A stretch of DNA of 64,000 nucleotides from Methylosinus sp. LW4. Its GTDB lineage: Bacteria > Pseudomonadota > Alphaproteobacteria > Rhizobiales > Beijerinckiaceae. A program made the translations under genes and the position numbers. Shown here piece by piece: positions 44,532-52,676 of the stretch. Under the pieces are notes generated by a model, which made no database searches, was not told where the DNA came from, and saw nothing but the letters and a program-made list of their open reading frames with translations. The first letter of the stretch is position 1; the number at the start of each line of letters is the position of its first letter. The stretch is taken from positions 596,663-660,662 of the forward strand of contig NZ_KB900627.1 in the NCBI RefSeq assembly GCF_000379125.1. Reading direction: 5' to 3'.

Positions 44532-45902
44532 GTGCCACAAGATCTGACGCAGGCTTCAGCGAGCGAGCTGATCGCCGCTTATCGTTCGAAGGCCGTCTCG
44601 CCTGTCGAGGTCGCAACGGCGACATTGACGCGGATCGCCGATCTGCAGCCTCATTTCAACGCCTATCGCGCCGTCGACGTGGAGGCGGCGCTGGCGCTGG
44701 CCAGAGCTTCCGAGGCGCGCTGGCGGACAGGCGCGCCACTCGGGCTCCTCGACGGAGTTCCCGTCGGTTTCAAGGACCTGCTCAATGTGAAGGGGTTTCC
44801 GACGCGTAAGGGAAGCCTCGCGACGCCGGACGCTGTCCAGCAGGCCGATTCCCCGCCTGCAGCGCGCCTCCGCGAATCGGGCGCCGTCATATTGGGCAAG
44901 ACCCAGACAGCCGAGTTCGGCCTCAAAGGCCTCACGGAGACGAAGCTCGCAGGCGTGACGCCCAATGCCTGGGATCGGCAATATGTGAGCGGCGGCAGCA
45001 GCGGCGGCGCCGGCGTCGCGGCCGCTCTCGGCCTCGGGCCATTGCAGGTGGCGACGGATGGGGGCGGCTCCATCCGCAACCCGGCGGCGATCAATGGCGT
45101 TTTTGGGTTCAAGCCAACCTTCGGCCGCGTCGCCGGCTATCCGCACAATGGTTCGCTGTTCCACATCGGCCCCATCACGCGCACGGTGACCGACGCCGCC
45201 CTGCTGTTGAATGTCATCGCCCAGCCGGATGCGCGCGATTGGACGAGCCTGCCCAGCGACGGGCGCGATTGGACCGCCGGCCTCGACGGCGGCGTGAAGG
45301 GACTACGGGTCGCCTATAGCCGCACGCTCGGCTATATCCAGGTCGATCCGGGCGTCGCCGCCGTCGTCGACCGCGCGGTGGCGCGCCTCGCCGAGCTCGG
45401 CGTTATCGTCGAAGAGGCCGATCCTGGCTTCTCGGACCCGTCGGCGATCATCGACGCGATCAACGCCGAGCGGGCGATCCGCCTGCGCCGCGATATCGGC
45501 GACGCCGGACTGGGCCTCATCGATCCGGGGATCCGCAAGCGCGTCGAGCGGCTGGAGCGCCAAACGCTCGCAGAGATCGTCGAGGCCAATGAGCGGCGCA
45601 CCGAGCTCGGCATTCAGTTGCGCCGGTTCCACGAGAAATACGATCTGCTGGTGACGCCCGTGCAGTCCAAGCCCGTTCCGCGCGTCGGGACGGCGCCGGA
45701 GACGCCCTTCGCCTTCCCGTTCAACATCACGCAGCAGCCGGCCGCCTCCGCGCCCGCGGGCTTCGACAATAATGGCCTGCCGGTCGGGCTCCATATCGTC
45801 GGGCCGCAATTCGGCGACGCGACGGTGCTACGTTTCGCAAGGGCGTTCGAAAAGCTCCAGCCTTTCCCGACGCCGCATCTCGAGTCGCTGGGCCGTCTCT
45901 GA
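44532..45902 (+). CDS. Amidase (amidase-signature family)
   Basis: A 456-residue amidase-signature enzyme. The Ser-cisSer-Lys triad is visible: Lys in GVPVGFKDLLNVKGFPTRKG (about residues 75-94), and the serines in YVSGGSSGGAGVAAALG with DGGGSIRNPAAINGVFGFKP (about 176-195). The C-terminal segment ITQQPAASAPAGFDNNGLPV fits the family. It hydrolyses an amide or similar bond; substrates cannot be assigned. The start is GTG 44532, which gives the right N-terminus (DLTQASASELIAAYRS). An ATG five bases earlier is out of frame. It is divergent from the flavin-monooxygenase operon and converges on the HEAT gene 12 bp away. An operon with sulfur or amino-acid salvage genes is not evident, but a role in freeing amide-linked compounds is plausible. 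Confidence 0.88.
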   Translation: MPQDLTQASASELIAAYRSKAVSPVEVATATLTRIADLQPHFNAYRAVDVEAALALARASEARWRTGAPLGLLDGVPVGFKDLLNVKGFPTRKGSLATPDAVQQADSPPAARLRESGAVILGKTQTAEFGLKGLTETKLAGVTPNAWDRQYVSGGSSGGAGVAAALGLGPLQVATDGGGSIRNPAAINGVFGFKPTFGRVAGYPHNGSLFHIGPITRTVTDAALLLNVIAQPDARDWTSLPSDGRDWTAGLDGGVKGLRVAYSRTLGYIQVDPGVAAVVDRAVARLAELGVIVEEADPGFSDPSAIIDAINAERAIRLRRDIGDAGLGLIDPGIRKRVERLERQTLAEIVEANERRTELGIQLRRFHEKYDLLVTPVQSKPVPRVGTAPETPFAFPFNITQQPAASAPAGFDNNGLPVGLHIVGPQFGDATVLRFARAFEKLQPFPTPHLESLGRL

Positions 45903-45913
45903 GGCTAGGCGGA

Positions 45914-46885
45914 TCAGCGTGCGGAGGAGTCGATGAGATGGATCGACCAGCGGGCAATCTTGCGCACGTCGGGGTCCGGATCCTCGGCCAGGCGCCCGAG
46001 GATCGGCAGGGCGTCGGCGTGGCGGATTTCGCCGAGGGCGGCGGCGACTTCCTTGCGCAGATTGCTCACGGCATGCGTCGCCAGCGCGCCGAGCGCCGCA
46101 ATCGCTTCGACCGCCGCCGCGCGCCCGAGAGAGCGGGCCGCCTCGAGGGCGACCTGCCAGCTTTCGTCCGACAGCGCATGAATTAGCCCGGCCTCGGCGC
46201 CCGTGGCCCGGACTTTTCCGGCGAGAGCGGCGGCCGCCTCTCGCACGCGCCAATGCGAGTCGTCGAGGCCGGCGAGTACCGCCTCGAGAATAGCAGGGGC
46301 CGGCGCAAAGGCGAGCGACGCCAGAGCGGCCCGCCGCACGTCGAAATGATCGTCGCGGACGGCGTGGATCAGCGCCGGCGTCGTCGTCTCGTCCTTCAAA
46401 TAGGCCAGCGCGCCGATCGCCTCCCGCCGCACCTGGGCGTCCTCATCCTTGAGCGCGCGTAGGGCGGGCGTCAGCGTCGCCGCGACGCGCAGACCGCGCA
46501 AGCCCCGCCAGGCTGCAGCACGAACATCCGCCCGCTCATGACCGACGAGCGCGAGAAGGGGCGCGGCCGCCTCCGGCGCACGAAACTGACGAAGGCTGGA
46601 GTCGGCCACGGCGGCGACCTCGGCGTCCGCGTCGAGAAGGGCGGCCGCCAGAGCATTCGCCGCCGCCGCCCCGTCGAATTGCTCGAGCCCCCCGGCCGCC
46701 GCCCGCCTCACGCCCGGATGCACGTCGCGCAACGCTTGGATAAGCAGCGCTTCGCCCGCCGGCTCGCCGCTCTCGGCGAGATCCATGATCGCGATGCGTC
46801 GCTCATCCGCATCCTCGCTTCCGAAGCGCTCGGCGATGTCGGCGAGATCGATTCCTTGCTCTTCGAAAATGCCGTCGCGCGCCAT
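45914..46885 (-). CDS. HEAT-repeat protein linked to AprAB-like genes
   Basis: A 323-residue all-helical protein made of about nine HEAT/PBS-lyase-type repeats of 30-31 residues (for example DVHPGVRRAAAGGLEQF, HERADVRAAAWRGLRGL, EDAQVRREAIGALAYL, DSHWRVREAAAALAG, DPDPDVRKIARWSIHL). There is no signal peptide or membrane segment. HEAT solenoids hold partner proteins. It starts 5 bp after the ferredoxin gene and ends the leftward operon with the AprAB-like flavoprotein, so it is likely a scaffold or chaperone of that enzyme. The ATG at 46885 is chosen over the frame extension to 46969, which would overlap the ferredoxin. Confidence 0.85.
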   Translation of the reverse strand: MARDGIFEEQGIDLADIAERFGSEDADERRIAIMDLAESGEPAGEALLIQALRDVHPGVRRAAAGGLEQFDGAAAANALAAALLDADAEVAAVADSSLRQFRAPEAAAPLLALVGHERADVRAAAWRGLRGLRVAATLTPALRALKDEDAQVRREAIGALAYLKDETTTPALIHAVRDDHFDVRRAALASLAFAPAPAILEAVLAGLDDSHWRVREAAAALAGKVRATGAEAGLIHALSDESWQVALEAARSLGRAAAVEAIAALGALATHAVSNLRKEVAAALGEIRHADALPILGRLAEDPDPDVRKIARWSIHLIDSSAR

Positions 46886-46890
46886 CGCCG

Positions 46891-47124
46891 TCACCGCAGA
46901 AGATAGGGAATCGACACGGTGATCGCCTTCGTCGGGCAGTCGAGCTCGCAGGGCAGGCAATACCAGCATTCGTCATATTTCATATGCGCTTTTCCCGTCG
47001 CCGGATCGATGCGCAGAACGTCGAGCGGACAGACGTCGACGCAGATGGTGCAGCCCTTGTCGGCGATGCATTTCTCAAGGTCGACCACGACGGGAAATTC
47101 GGAAGGGTTCTCGGCGAAAGACAT
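46891..47124 (-). CDS. 2x[4Fe-4S] ferredoxin-like subunit (AprB-like)
   Basis: A 77-residue iron-sulfur protein. The first cluster motif is C-I-A-D-K-G-C-T-I-C-V-D-V-C-P (residues about 19-33) and the second is CWYCLPCELDCP (about 53-64): two complete sets of four cysteines, each ending in Cys-Pro. The spaced first motif and the CWYCLPCELDCP second motif resemble the beta subunit of adenylylsulfate reductase and related flavoprotein partners more than free bacterial ferredoxins. It lies 8 bp after the flavoprotein gene and would transfer electrons to or from its FAD. Confidence 0.88.
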   Translation of the reverse strand: MSFAENPSEFPVVVDLEKCIADKGCTICVDVCPLDVLRIDPATGKAHMKYDECWYCLPCELDCPTKAITVSIPYLLR

Positions 47125-47132
47125 GGAAGGCC

Positions 47133-48869
47133 TCAGCTTCGCGCTTCTATGCGCAGACGGTTATAGGCGTCGCGCTCCGTCGCCTCCACCGGCACGACAT
47201 AAGGATCGACCGCACGCCTGCGACAAGCGATGGCGCCCTTCGCATCCTTATAGAGCTGCACATGGCAGAACCAATCCTCGTCGTTGCGATCCGGATAGTC
47301 GAGACGATAATGATACAGTCCCCAGCGGCTCTCCTTGCGATAGAGCGAGGCGGCCGCCGCCATCTCCGCGCAATCGAGGATCGAATGCACCTCGAGCGCC
47401 CGCATGAGCTCATGCGCGTCGCGCGCGACGATGCGTTGCAAATCCGCGCGAATTTCGGCGAAGCGCTTTTGCGCGATCTCATATTTGCGCGGGGACTTAG
47501 GGGGCTGGAGATAATCGTTGACGAAGCGCCGTATCTTATATTCGACCTGATTGGCCGGCAGGCCCTTCTCATTGCGCAGCGACGCCCGGGTGCGTAATCG
47601 CTCAGCCTCGATTTGCGCCGGATCGCAATCGGCGAGATCGACCTCGCGCGCATATGCCGCCGCATGTTCTCCCGCGATCGCGCCATTGACGAAGGCACCA
47701 AGCATGTAATTATGCGGCACGCTCGCCATGTCGCCCGCCGCATAAAGTCCCTCGACCGTCGTGCGCGCGAATTCGTCGACCCACACGCCCGAAGCGCTGT
47801 GGCCGGAGCAGAAGCCGATCTCCGATATGTGCATCTCGACCATGTCGCGGCGATAATCCGTGCCGCGCCCCGCGTGAAATTGCTTGCGTGAGGGACGTTC
47901 GACCTCGTGCAGAATCCCTTCGACCTCGGCGATGGTCTCTGGCGCGAGATGGTCGAATTTGAGAAATACGGGGCCGCTCCCGCTCTGGAGCTCGCGATAG
48001 AACTCCAGCATCATCTGTCCCGACCAATAGTCGGATTCGATGAAGCGCTCGCCGCGGCTGTTCGCCGTGTAGGCGCCGAACGGCCTTCCGACATAGGCGC
48101 AGGCGGGGCCATTATAGTCCTTGATGAGCGGATTGATCTGGAAGCATTCGAGATTGGTCAATTCGGCGCCGGCGTGGAACGCCATCGCATAGCCGTCGCC
48201 GGAATTGGCGGGGTTCTCATAGGTTCCCCAGAGATAGCCGGAGGCCGGCAGGCCGAGGCGCCCCGCTGCGCCGGCCGCGAGAATCACCGCCTTGGCGCGT
48301 ATGACCAGCAGCTCGGCGCTACGGCTGTTGACGGCGATCGCGCCCGCGACGCGTCCGTCCTTCGCCGTGAGCAGGCGCGTCGCCATGAAGCGGTTGGAGA
48401 TCAGCACCTGCGCCTTGCGCAATTGCCTGTAGAGAATCTTCTTGACCGAGCCGCCTTCCGGCATCGGCAACACATAGGTCCCCAGATGATGGACCTTCTT
48501 CACATCGTAATCGCCATTCTCGTCCTTGAGGAATTTGACGCCCCATCGGTCGAGCTCGCAGATCATGTCGAAGGAGCGCTCGGCATAGGCGAGCAGCGCC
48601 TTCTGATAGACGATCCCATCGTTCGCTATGGTGATCTCGCGGACATATTGCTCGGGGCTGGCGAAGCCCGGGATGACCGCATTGTTGAGTCCGTCCATGC
48701 CGATTGCGATGGCGCCGGAACGTTTCACATTGGCCTTCTCGAGCAGAACGACCTTCAGCGCCGGATTTGCCGCCTTCGCCTTATAGGCGGCGAGCGGCCC
48801 GGCGGTTCCACCCCCTATGACGAGCACATCGGCCTCATAGACAGCGTCGGCGTCGTCGATATGGCTCAC
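47133..48869 (-). CDS. FAD flavoprotein of the fumarate reductase/adenylylsulfate reductase (AprA-like) family
   Basis: A 578-residue flavoprotein. The FAD fold starts EADVLVIGGGTAGPLAAYKA (about residues 13-32). The substrate-domain histidine/arginine region appears in GFCSGHSASGVWVDEFARTT and VEGLYAAGDMASVPHNYMLG, and the C-terminal helical domain is present (LRTRASLRNEKGLPANQVEY). Fumarate reductase, aspartate oxidase and AprA share this fold; the separate two-cluster ferredoxin beside it matches AprAB. With no APS-forming sulfurylase and no quinone-interacting subunit in the window, classical sulfite oxidation is doubtful. The divergent sulfonate/nitrate-type ABC importer 75 bp away suggests it acts on the imported compound. 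It is an uncharacterised member. Confidence 0.85.
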   Translation of the reverse strand: MSHIDDADAVYEADVLVIGGGTAGPLAAYKAKAANPALKVVLLEKANVKRSGAIAIGMDGLNNAVIPGFASPEQYVREITIANDGIVYQKALLAYAERSFDMICELDRWGVKFLKDENGDYDVKKVHHLGTYVLPMPEGGSVKKILYRQLRKAQVLISNRFMATRLLTAKDGRVAGAIAVNSRSAELLVIRAKAVILAAGAAGRLGLPASGYLWGTYENPANSGDGYAMAFHAGAELTNLECFQINPLIKDYNGPACAYVGRPFGAYTANSRGERFIESDYWSGQMMLEFYRELQSGSGPVFLKFDHLAPETIAEVEGILHEVERPSRKQFHAGRGTDYRRDMVEMHISEIGFCSGHSASGVWVDEFARTTVEGLYAAGDMASVPHNYMLGAFVNGAIAGEHAAAYAREVDLADCDPAQIEAERLRTRASLRNEKGLPANQVEYKIRRFVNDYLQPPKSPRKYEIAQKRFAEIRADLQRIVARDAHELMRALEVHSILDCAEMAAAASLYRKESRWGLYHYRLDYPDRNDEDWFCHVQLYKDAKGAIACRRRAVDPYVVPVEATERDAYNRLRIEARS

Positions 48870-48944
48870 TCGCCCCCCTTCTCGTGTTTTCCGCCCGCCT
48901 CGGGCGGTTTGCTTTTTCTTCGCCCTTTAGTTTATATTTTTTAT

Positions 48945-49796
48945 ATGCTTCAGACCAGCGGCAATCCGAGACCGGCCGACGACGCCCGACTTTCGTCGCC
49001 GCAGACCGGGGCGGGAAGGGGGCGGGTCGAATTGCGAGGCGTCTCGATCTCGTTCGGAGCGGGCGCAGGCCTCTCAGAGCTGAGCCTCACGATCGAGCCC
49101 GGCGAATTCCTCTGCCTCCTCGGCCCTTCGGGCTGCGGCAAATCGACGGCGCTCAATGCGATCGGCGGTTTCGTCGCTCCGTCCGCCGGCACTGTCTCGG
49201 TCGACGGCGCGACCGTGCGCGGGCCAGGGCCCGACCGAGGCATAGTGTTTCAGCACTATTCGCTTTTTCCGTGGAAGACGGCGCAGGACAATGTCGCCTT
49301 CGGCCTGCGCATGCAGGGCGCCTCGCGCGTCGAAGCGCGCCGCGCCGCGCGCGACTATCTCGCCGCCGTCGGGCTCGCACGCTTCTCTCAGGACTATCCG
49401 GCTATGCTCTCCGGGGGCATGCAGCAACGCGTCGCCATCGCCCGGGCGCTCGTCAATCGCCCGGCCGTGCTGCTCATGGATGAGCCCTTCGGCGCGCTCG
49501 ACGCGCAAACGAGAGCCCTCATGCAGGAGCATCTCCTCGAGCAATGGCGCGAGGTCGGCAACACAGTCGTTTTCGTCACGCATGATGTGGACGAGGCCTT
49601 GTTTCTCGGCGATCGGGTCATTGTCTTGAGCGCGGCGCCGGGGCGAGTCCTGCTCGATATGAGGGTCGAGCTGCCGCGACCCCGGCCACGAGAGATTTAT
49701 GCGAGCGCGGACTTCATCGAGGCCAAGGCCCGCTGTCTCGAGCTGATCCGGCGGGAAAGCCGCCGCGCCTTCGAGAAATCGGACGCGCTCCCATGA
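48945..49796 (+). CDS. ABC transporter ATP-binding protein (SsuB/TauB/NrtD type)
   Basis: A 283-residue ATPase. Walker A is LGPSGCGKSTALNAIGGFVA (about residues 58-77), the Q-loop is in IVFQHYSLFPWKTAQDN, the ABC signature is MLSGGMQQRVAIARAL (about 151-166), Walker B is PAVLLMDEPFGALDAQTR, and the switch His is in VVFVTHDVDEALFL. The PW in FPWKTAQ and the D-V-D-E-A segment are typical of the sulfonate/nitrate/taurine importers. The ATG at 48945 begins the family-length protein; the intergenic 75 bp to the divergent flavoprotein is AT-rich and should hold both promoters. Its stop overlaps the permease start by 4 bp. Confidence 0.9.
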   Translation: MLQTSGNPRPADDARLSSPQTGAGRGRVELRGVSISFGAGAGLSELSLTIEPGEFLCLLGPSGCGKSTALNAIGGFVAPSAGTVSVDGATVRGPGPDRGIVFQHYSLFPWKTAQDNVAFGLRMQGASRVEARRAARDYLAAVGLARFSQDYPAMLSGGMQQRVAIARALVNRPAVLLMDEPFGALDAQTRALMQEHLLEQWREVGNTVVFVTHDVDEALFLGDRVIVLSAAPGRVLLDMRVELPRPRPREIYASADFIEAKARCLELIRRESRRAFEKSDALP

Positions 49797-50641
49797 CCGA
49801 TGCGCGCACACTGTCGCACAGCGCGCCGAAGGATGGCGGCGAGGCCGGCGCAGCCGGGTCTTCCCGCGCGTCTCGTCCCTCGCGCCGATGGGCCTTGCGC
49901 ATCTCGTCGATCGCCGCTCTCGTCCTGCTCTGGCAATTCGCGTCGGCCGCCAAGCTCCGGCTACCCTTCGTTTCCTTCGCCTTCCTTCCCGCGCCCACCG
50001 AGGTCGCGGAGGCGTTCCTCGAGCTTATTTCCTCGGGAAAGCTCCTGTCGCATATAGAGGCGAGCGTCGCCCGCGTGCTCGCCGGCTATCTGCTGGCGGC
50101 GGTCGTCGGAGTGGCGCTGGGCGTGGTGATCGCGCGCAAGCGCATGTTCGAAGACCTCTTGCTGCCGGCGTTGGAGCTGGCGCGGCCCATTCCCGCCGTC
50201 GCCTGGATACCGCTCGCTATTCTGATGTTTCCGTCGTCGGAAGCCTCGATGATCTTCATCACCTTCACCGGCGCCTTGTTCCCGATCCTGCTCAATTCCA
50301 TAGATGCGATCCGCGAGGTGGATGGCCGGCTGATCGCTTCGGCGCGCTCGCTCGGCGCGCGCGAAGCGACCATCATCCGCGAGGTCATTCTACCAGGCGC
50401 TCTGCCCGGCGTCTTCACCGGGCTCTCGATCGGCATGGGAACATCCTGGTTCTGTCTGGTGACCGCGGAAATGATCTCGGGGCAGCTCGGCGTCGGCTAC
50501 TACACTTGGGAATCGTACACGCTTCAAAATTACCCGGACATCGTGGTCGGGATGCTGATCATTGGCGCTCTCGGCTGGGCGAGCAGCGCCGCCGTGCGAG
50601 CCCTCGGCGCGCTCGCCATGCCGTGGCGTCGCGAGCATTGA
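49793..50641 (+). CDS. ABC transporter permease (SsuC/TauC type)
   Basis: A 282-residue inner-membrane protein with about six helices (ISSIAALVLLWQFASAAKLR near the start; LLAAVVGVALGVVIARKRMF; VAWIPLAILMFPSSEASMIF). The cytoplasmic EAA loop that docks on the ATPase is in LIASARSLGAREATIIREVI, followed by LPGALPGVFTGLSIGMGTSW. This is the layout of sulfonate, taurine and nitrate importers. The start overlaps the ATPase stop (ATGA). The N-terminal 40 residues are Ser/Arg-rich, unusual but compatible with a cytoplasmic extension. Confidence 0.9.
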   Translation: MTDARTLSHSAPKDGGEAGAAGSSRASRPSRRWALRISSIAALVLLWQFASAAKLRLPFVSFAFLPAPTEVAEAFLELISSGKLLSHIEASVARVLAGYLLAAVVGVALGVVIARKRMFEDLLLPALELARPIPAVAWIPLAILMFPSSEASMIFITFTGALFPILLNSIDAIREVDGRLIASARSLGAREATIIREVILPGALPGVFTGLSIGMGTSWFCLVTAEMISGQLGVGYYTWESYTLQNYPDIVVGMLIIGALGWASSAAVRALGALAMPWRREH

Positions 50642-50686
50642 GAAACGCGAGGCGCGCGGACGCGCAAACGAAGGAACGAGACCGAC

Positions 50687-52102
50687 ATGCGGATATTGCG
50701 CCTCTGGCTGCTGCCGACTTTCCTCGTGGCGCTGTCGAATCCGTTGGCCGCAGAGACGATCCGCATCGCGATCGGCGTGCAGGATACGACGATCAATTGC
50801 GCGGCCGGCGGACTGCTCATTCGCGAGCTCGGCCTTCTGGATCGCTATCTGCCACGCGAGGGAAAGTACAAGGGCGCGACCTATGACGTTCAGTGGAAGA
50901 ACTTCACAAGCGGCGCGCCCATCACCAATGAGATGGTTGCGGGCAAGCTCGACTTCGGCGTGATGGCGGATTTCCCCGGAGCGCTCAACGGCGTCGCCTT
51001 CAAGAAGGCCGGCAAGCGCAGCAAGTTCATCGCCGTCTTGTCGGGCAGCGTGCGCGGCAGCGGCAATGGCGTCGTCGTGCCGACCGGGTCCCATGCACAA
51101 TCTCTCTCCGATCTGAAGGGAAAGACGATATCGGTTCCCTTCGCCTCGACCGCGCATGGCATGCTGTTGCGCGCGATCGCCGATCTCGGCTGGAATCCGG
51201 ACAAGGACGTGAAGATCATCGCGCAGGCGCCCGAGGTGGCGGGCGCGGCGTTGCAGAGCGGGCAGATCGACGCCCACGCCGATTTCGCGCCCTTCGCCGA
51301 GCTGTTTCCCTATCGCGGTGTGGCGCGAAAAATCTTCGACGGCGCGCAGGCGGGCGTGCCGACGTTTCATGGCGCGCTCGTCGACGCCGATTACGCCGAT
51401 CGCTATCCAGAAGTCGTGGTCGCCTATCTCCGCGCCGTGATAGAAGCGACGCGCCTGCTCACGGCGGAGCCGGAGAGATACAGCGAGCTGATCGCCAAGG
51501 TGACGGGCGTGGACGCGCCGGTCGTCTATCTGTTCCACGGTCCCTTCGGCTTGCAGACGCGCGCCCTCGCATGGAAAAAAGAGTTTCGACAGGATGTCGC
51601 GACGTCGATCGACACGCTGCGGCTGCTCAAGCGCGCCGACTCGGGGCTCGATCTCGATACGTTCATCGACGACGTCTTCATCCGCCGAGCGTCGAAGGAG
51701 GCCGGCGTCGACTATGAATCGCTACTCGCGGAGGAAGCTCCTTCGCCGATCTTCACGGACTCGTCGACAGGAAAGCAGATCGACGACGTCTCGCGTTCGG
51801 CTGAGCTCTGGCTGAGAGACGAAGCCAGAGCTCGCAGATACGCCTCCCTTGCGAGCGCATTGCGCGCGCTCGGCGATTTCGAGCGACAAGGGAAGGCCGC
51901 GCGCGCGGTCTACGCTTGGGATCGCGTGAGCGGCGCCAAGATCTTTGCGGATCGCGCATGGTTCGTGAGGGAGAGCGATGGTCGATTGAGCGCCTATCTG
52001 TCGAAAGACGCAGCCTCCGATTTCGCCGCCCGCGCGAACGCCGCCGTGTTGGATGTCACCGAGGCGAAGTCGAAGGTAGTCGGGGTCCAGAACGCGCGTT
52101 GA
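50687..52102 (+). CDS. ABC substrate-binding protein (SsuA/NrtA-like) with extra C-terminal domain
   Basis: A 471-residue exported protein with signal peptide (RLWLLPTFLVALSNPLAAET, about residues 5-24). Residues about 25-330 form the sulfonate/taurine-type binding fold (TIRIAIGVQDTTINCAAGGL, TNEMVAGKLDFGVMADFPGA, LKGKTISVPFASTAHGMLLR). The family normally ends near 330 residues; here about 110 more follow. The tail has WLRDEARARRYASLASALRA, AVYAWDRVSGAKIFADRAWF and LSAYLSKDAASDFAARANAA, which resembles the NosL-like fold (aspartate-aromatic strand, xIDAxxAxFV, AFxxxxAAxxFA). NosL domains bind copper. If correct, the protein links anion or sulfonate binding to a metal-binding module. It starts 45 bp after the permease and ends the rightward operon. 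Confidence 0.85.
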   Translation: MRILRLWLLPTFLVALSNPLAAETIRIAIGVQDTTINCAAGGLLIRELGLLDRYLPREGKYKGATYDVQWKNFTSGAPITNEMVAGKLDFGVMADFPGALNGVAFKKAGKRSKFIAVLSGSVRGSGNGVVVPTGSHAQSLSDLKGKTISVPFASTAHGMLLRAIADLGWNPDKDVKIIAQAPEVAGAALQSGQIDAHADFAPFAELFPYRGVARKIFDGAQAGVPTFHGALVDADYADRYPEVVVAYLRAVIEATRLLTAEPERYSELIAKVTGVDAPVVYLFHGPFGLQTRALAWKKEFRQDVATSIDTLRLLKRADSGLDLDTFIDDVFIRRASKEAGVDYESLLAEEAPSPIFTDSSTGKQIDDVSRSAELWLRDEARARRYASLASALRALGDFERQGKAARAVYAWDRVSGAKIFADRAWFVRESDGRLSAYLSKDAASDFAARANAAVLDVTEAKSKVVGVQNAR

Positions 52103-52142
52103 ACGGCGCCGCGCGCCAAAATCGATCGACCATCGACTAGGT

Positions 52143-52676
52143 CGATGGAGAGGTTTCCGCCAAGCGGAAATTCAAAGCCTATCCGATCGCCAATTTTCAT
52201 ATCGACATCGCCGAAGTGCGCACCGCCGAAGGCAAGCTTTACATGTTCGTGGCGATCGACCGAACCTCGAAGTTCGCTTTCGTCGAACTGCGGGACAGGC
52301 ACAATGCGAATCGCCGCCGACTTTCTGTTCGCGCTGATCAAAGCCGTTCCTTACAAAATCCACACGGCGCTCTCCGATGAATTCATTTCACCGATCCGGC
52401 CGGCGGGACCTGGACCCCGCTTGAAATTCGGCAAATGCTCGCCGACGGGAAGCTGTTCCGAGCGCGTGAACCGCACGATCAAGGATCGCGACGATGAAGC
52501 GTTCCTTCTATGAAACACATACCGAGCTGCGCACGCACCTCGCCGACTTCGTCGCAGCATACAATTTTGTGCGCAGATTGAAGACGCTCAAAGGCCTCAC
52601 GCCTTACGTATTCATCTGCAATCTCTGGACGAACGAGCCGGAGAGATTCGTCCTCGATTCGCTCCACCAGATGCCG
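52143..52676 (+). pseudogene. IS481-family transposase, C-terminal half, frameshifted
   Basis: Rightward frames read AKRKFKAYPIANFHIDIAEV, RTAEGKLYMFVAIDRTSKFA and FVELRDRHNA, then a shift, then RMNRTIK-type sequence (ERVNRTIKDRDDEA), then LRTHLADFVAAYNFVRRLKT, LKGLTPYVFICNLWTNEPER and FVLDSLHQMP. These are the DDE core and tail of IS481 transposases, with several frameshifts and an internal deletion. The fragment ends at about 52676, where cysteine desulfurase sequence on the opposite strand begins. The antisense of this remnant now supplies the last 65 or so codons of the desulfurase frame. Confidence 0.8.

Noticed and set aside
47133..48869. Canonical dissimilatory sulfite oxidation (AprAB with Sat and Qmo)
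   Set aside because: Neither ATP sulfurylase nor Qmo/AprM genes accompany the AprA-like gene, and the HEAT and ABC neighbours do not belong to that pathway.
47907..48944. Possible long N-terminal extension of the ABC ATPase
   Set aside because: It would run antisense through the flavoprotein gene; the family-length start at 48945 suffices.
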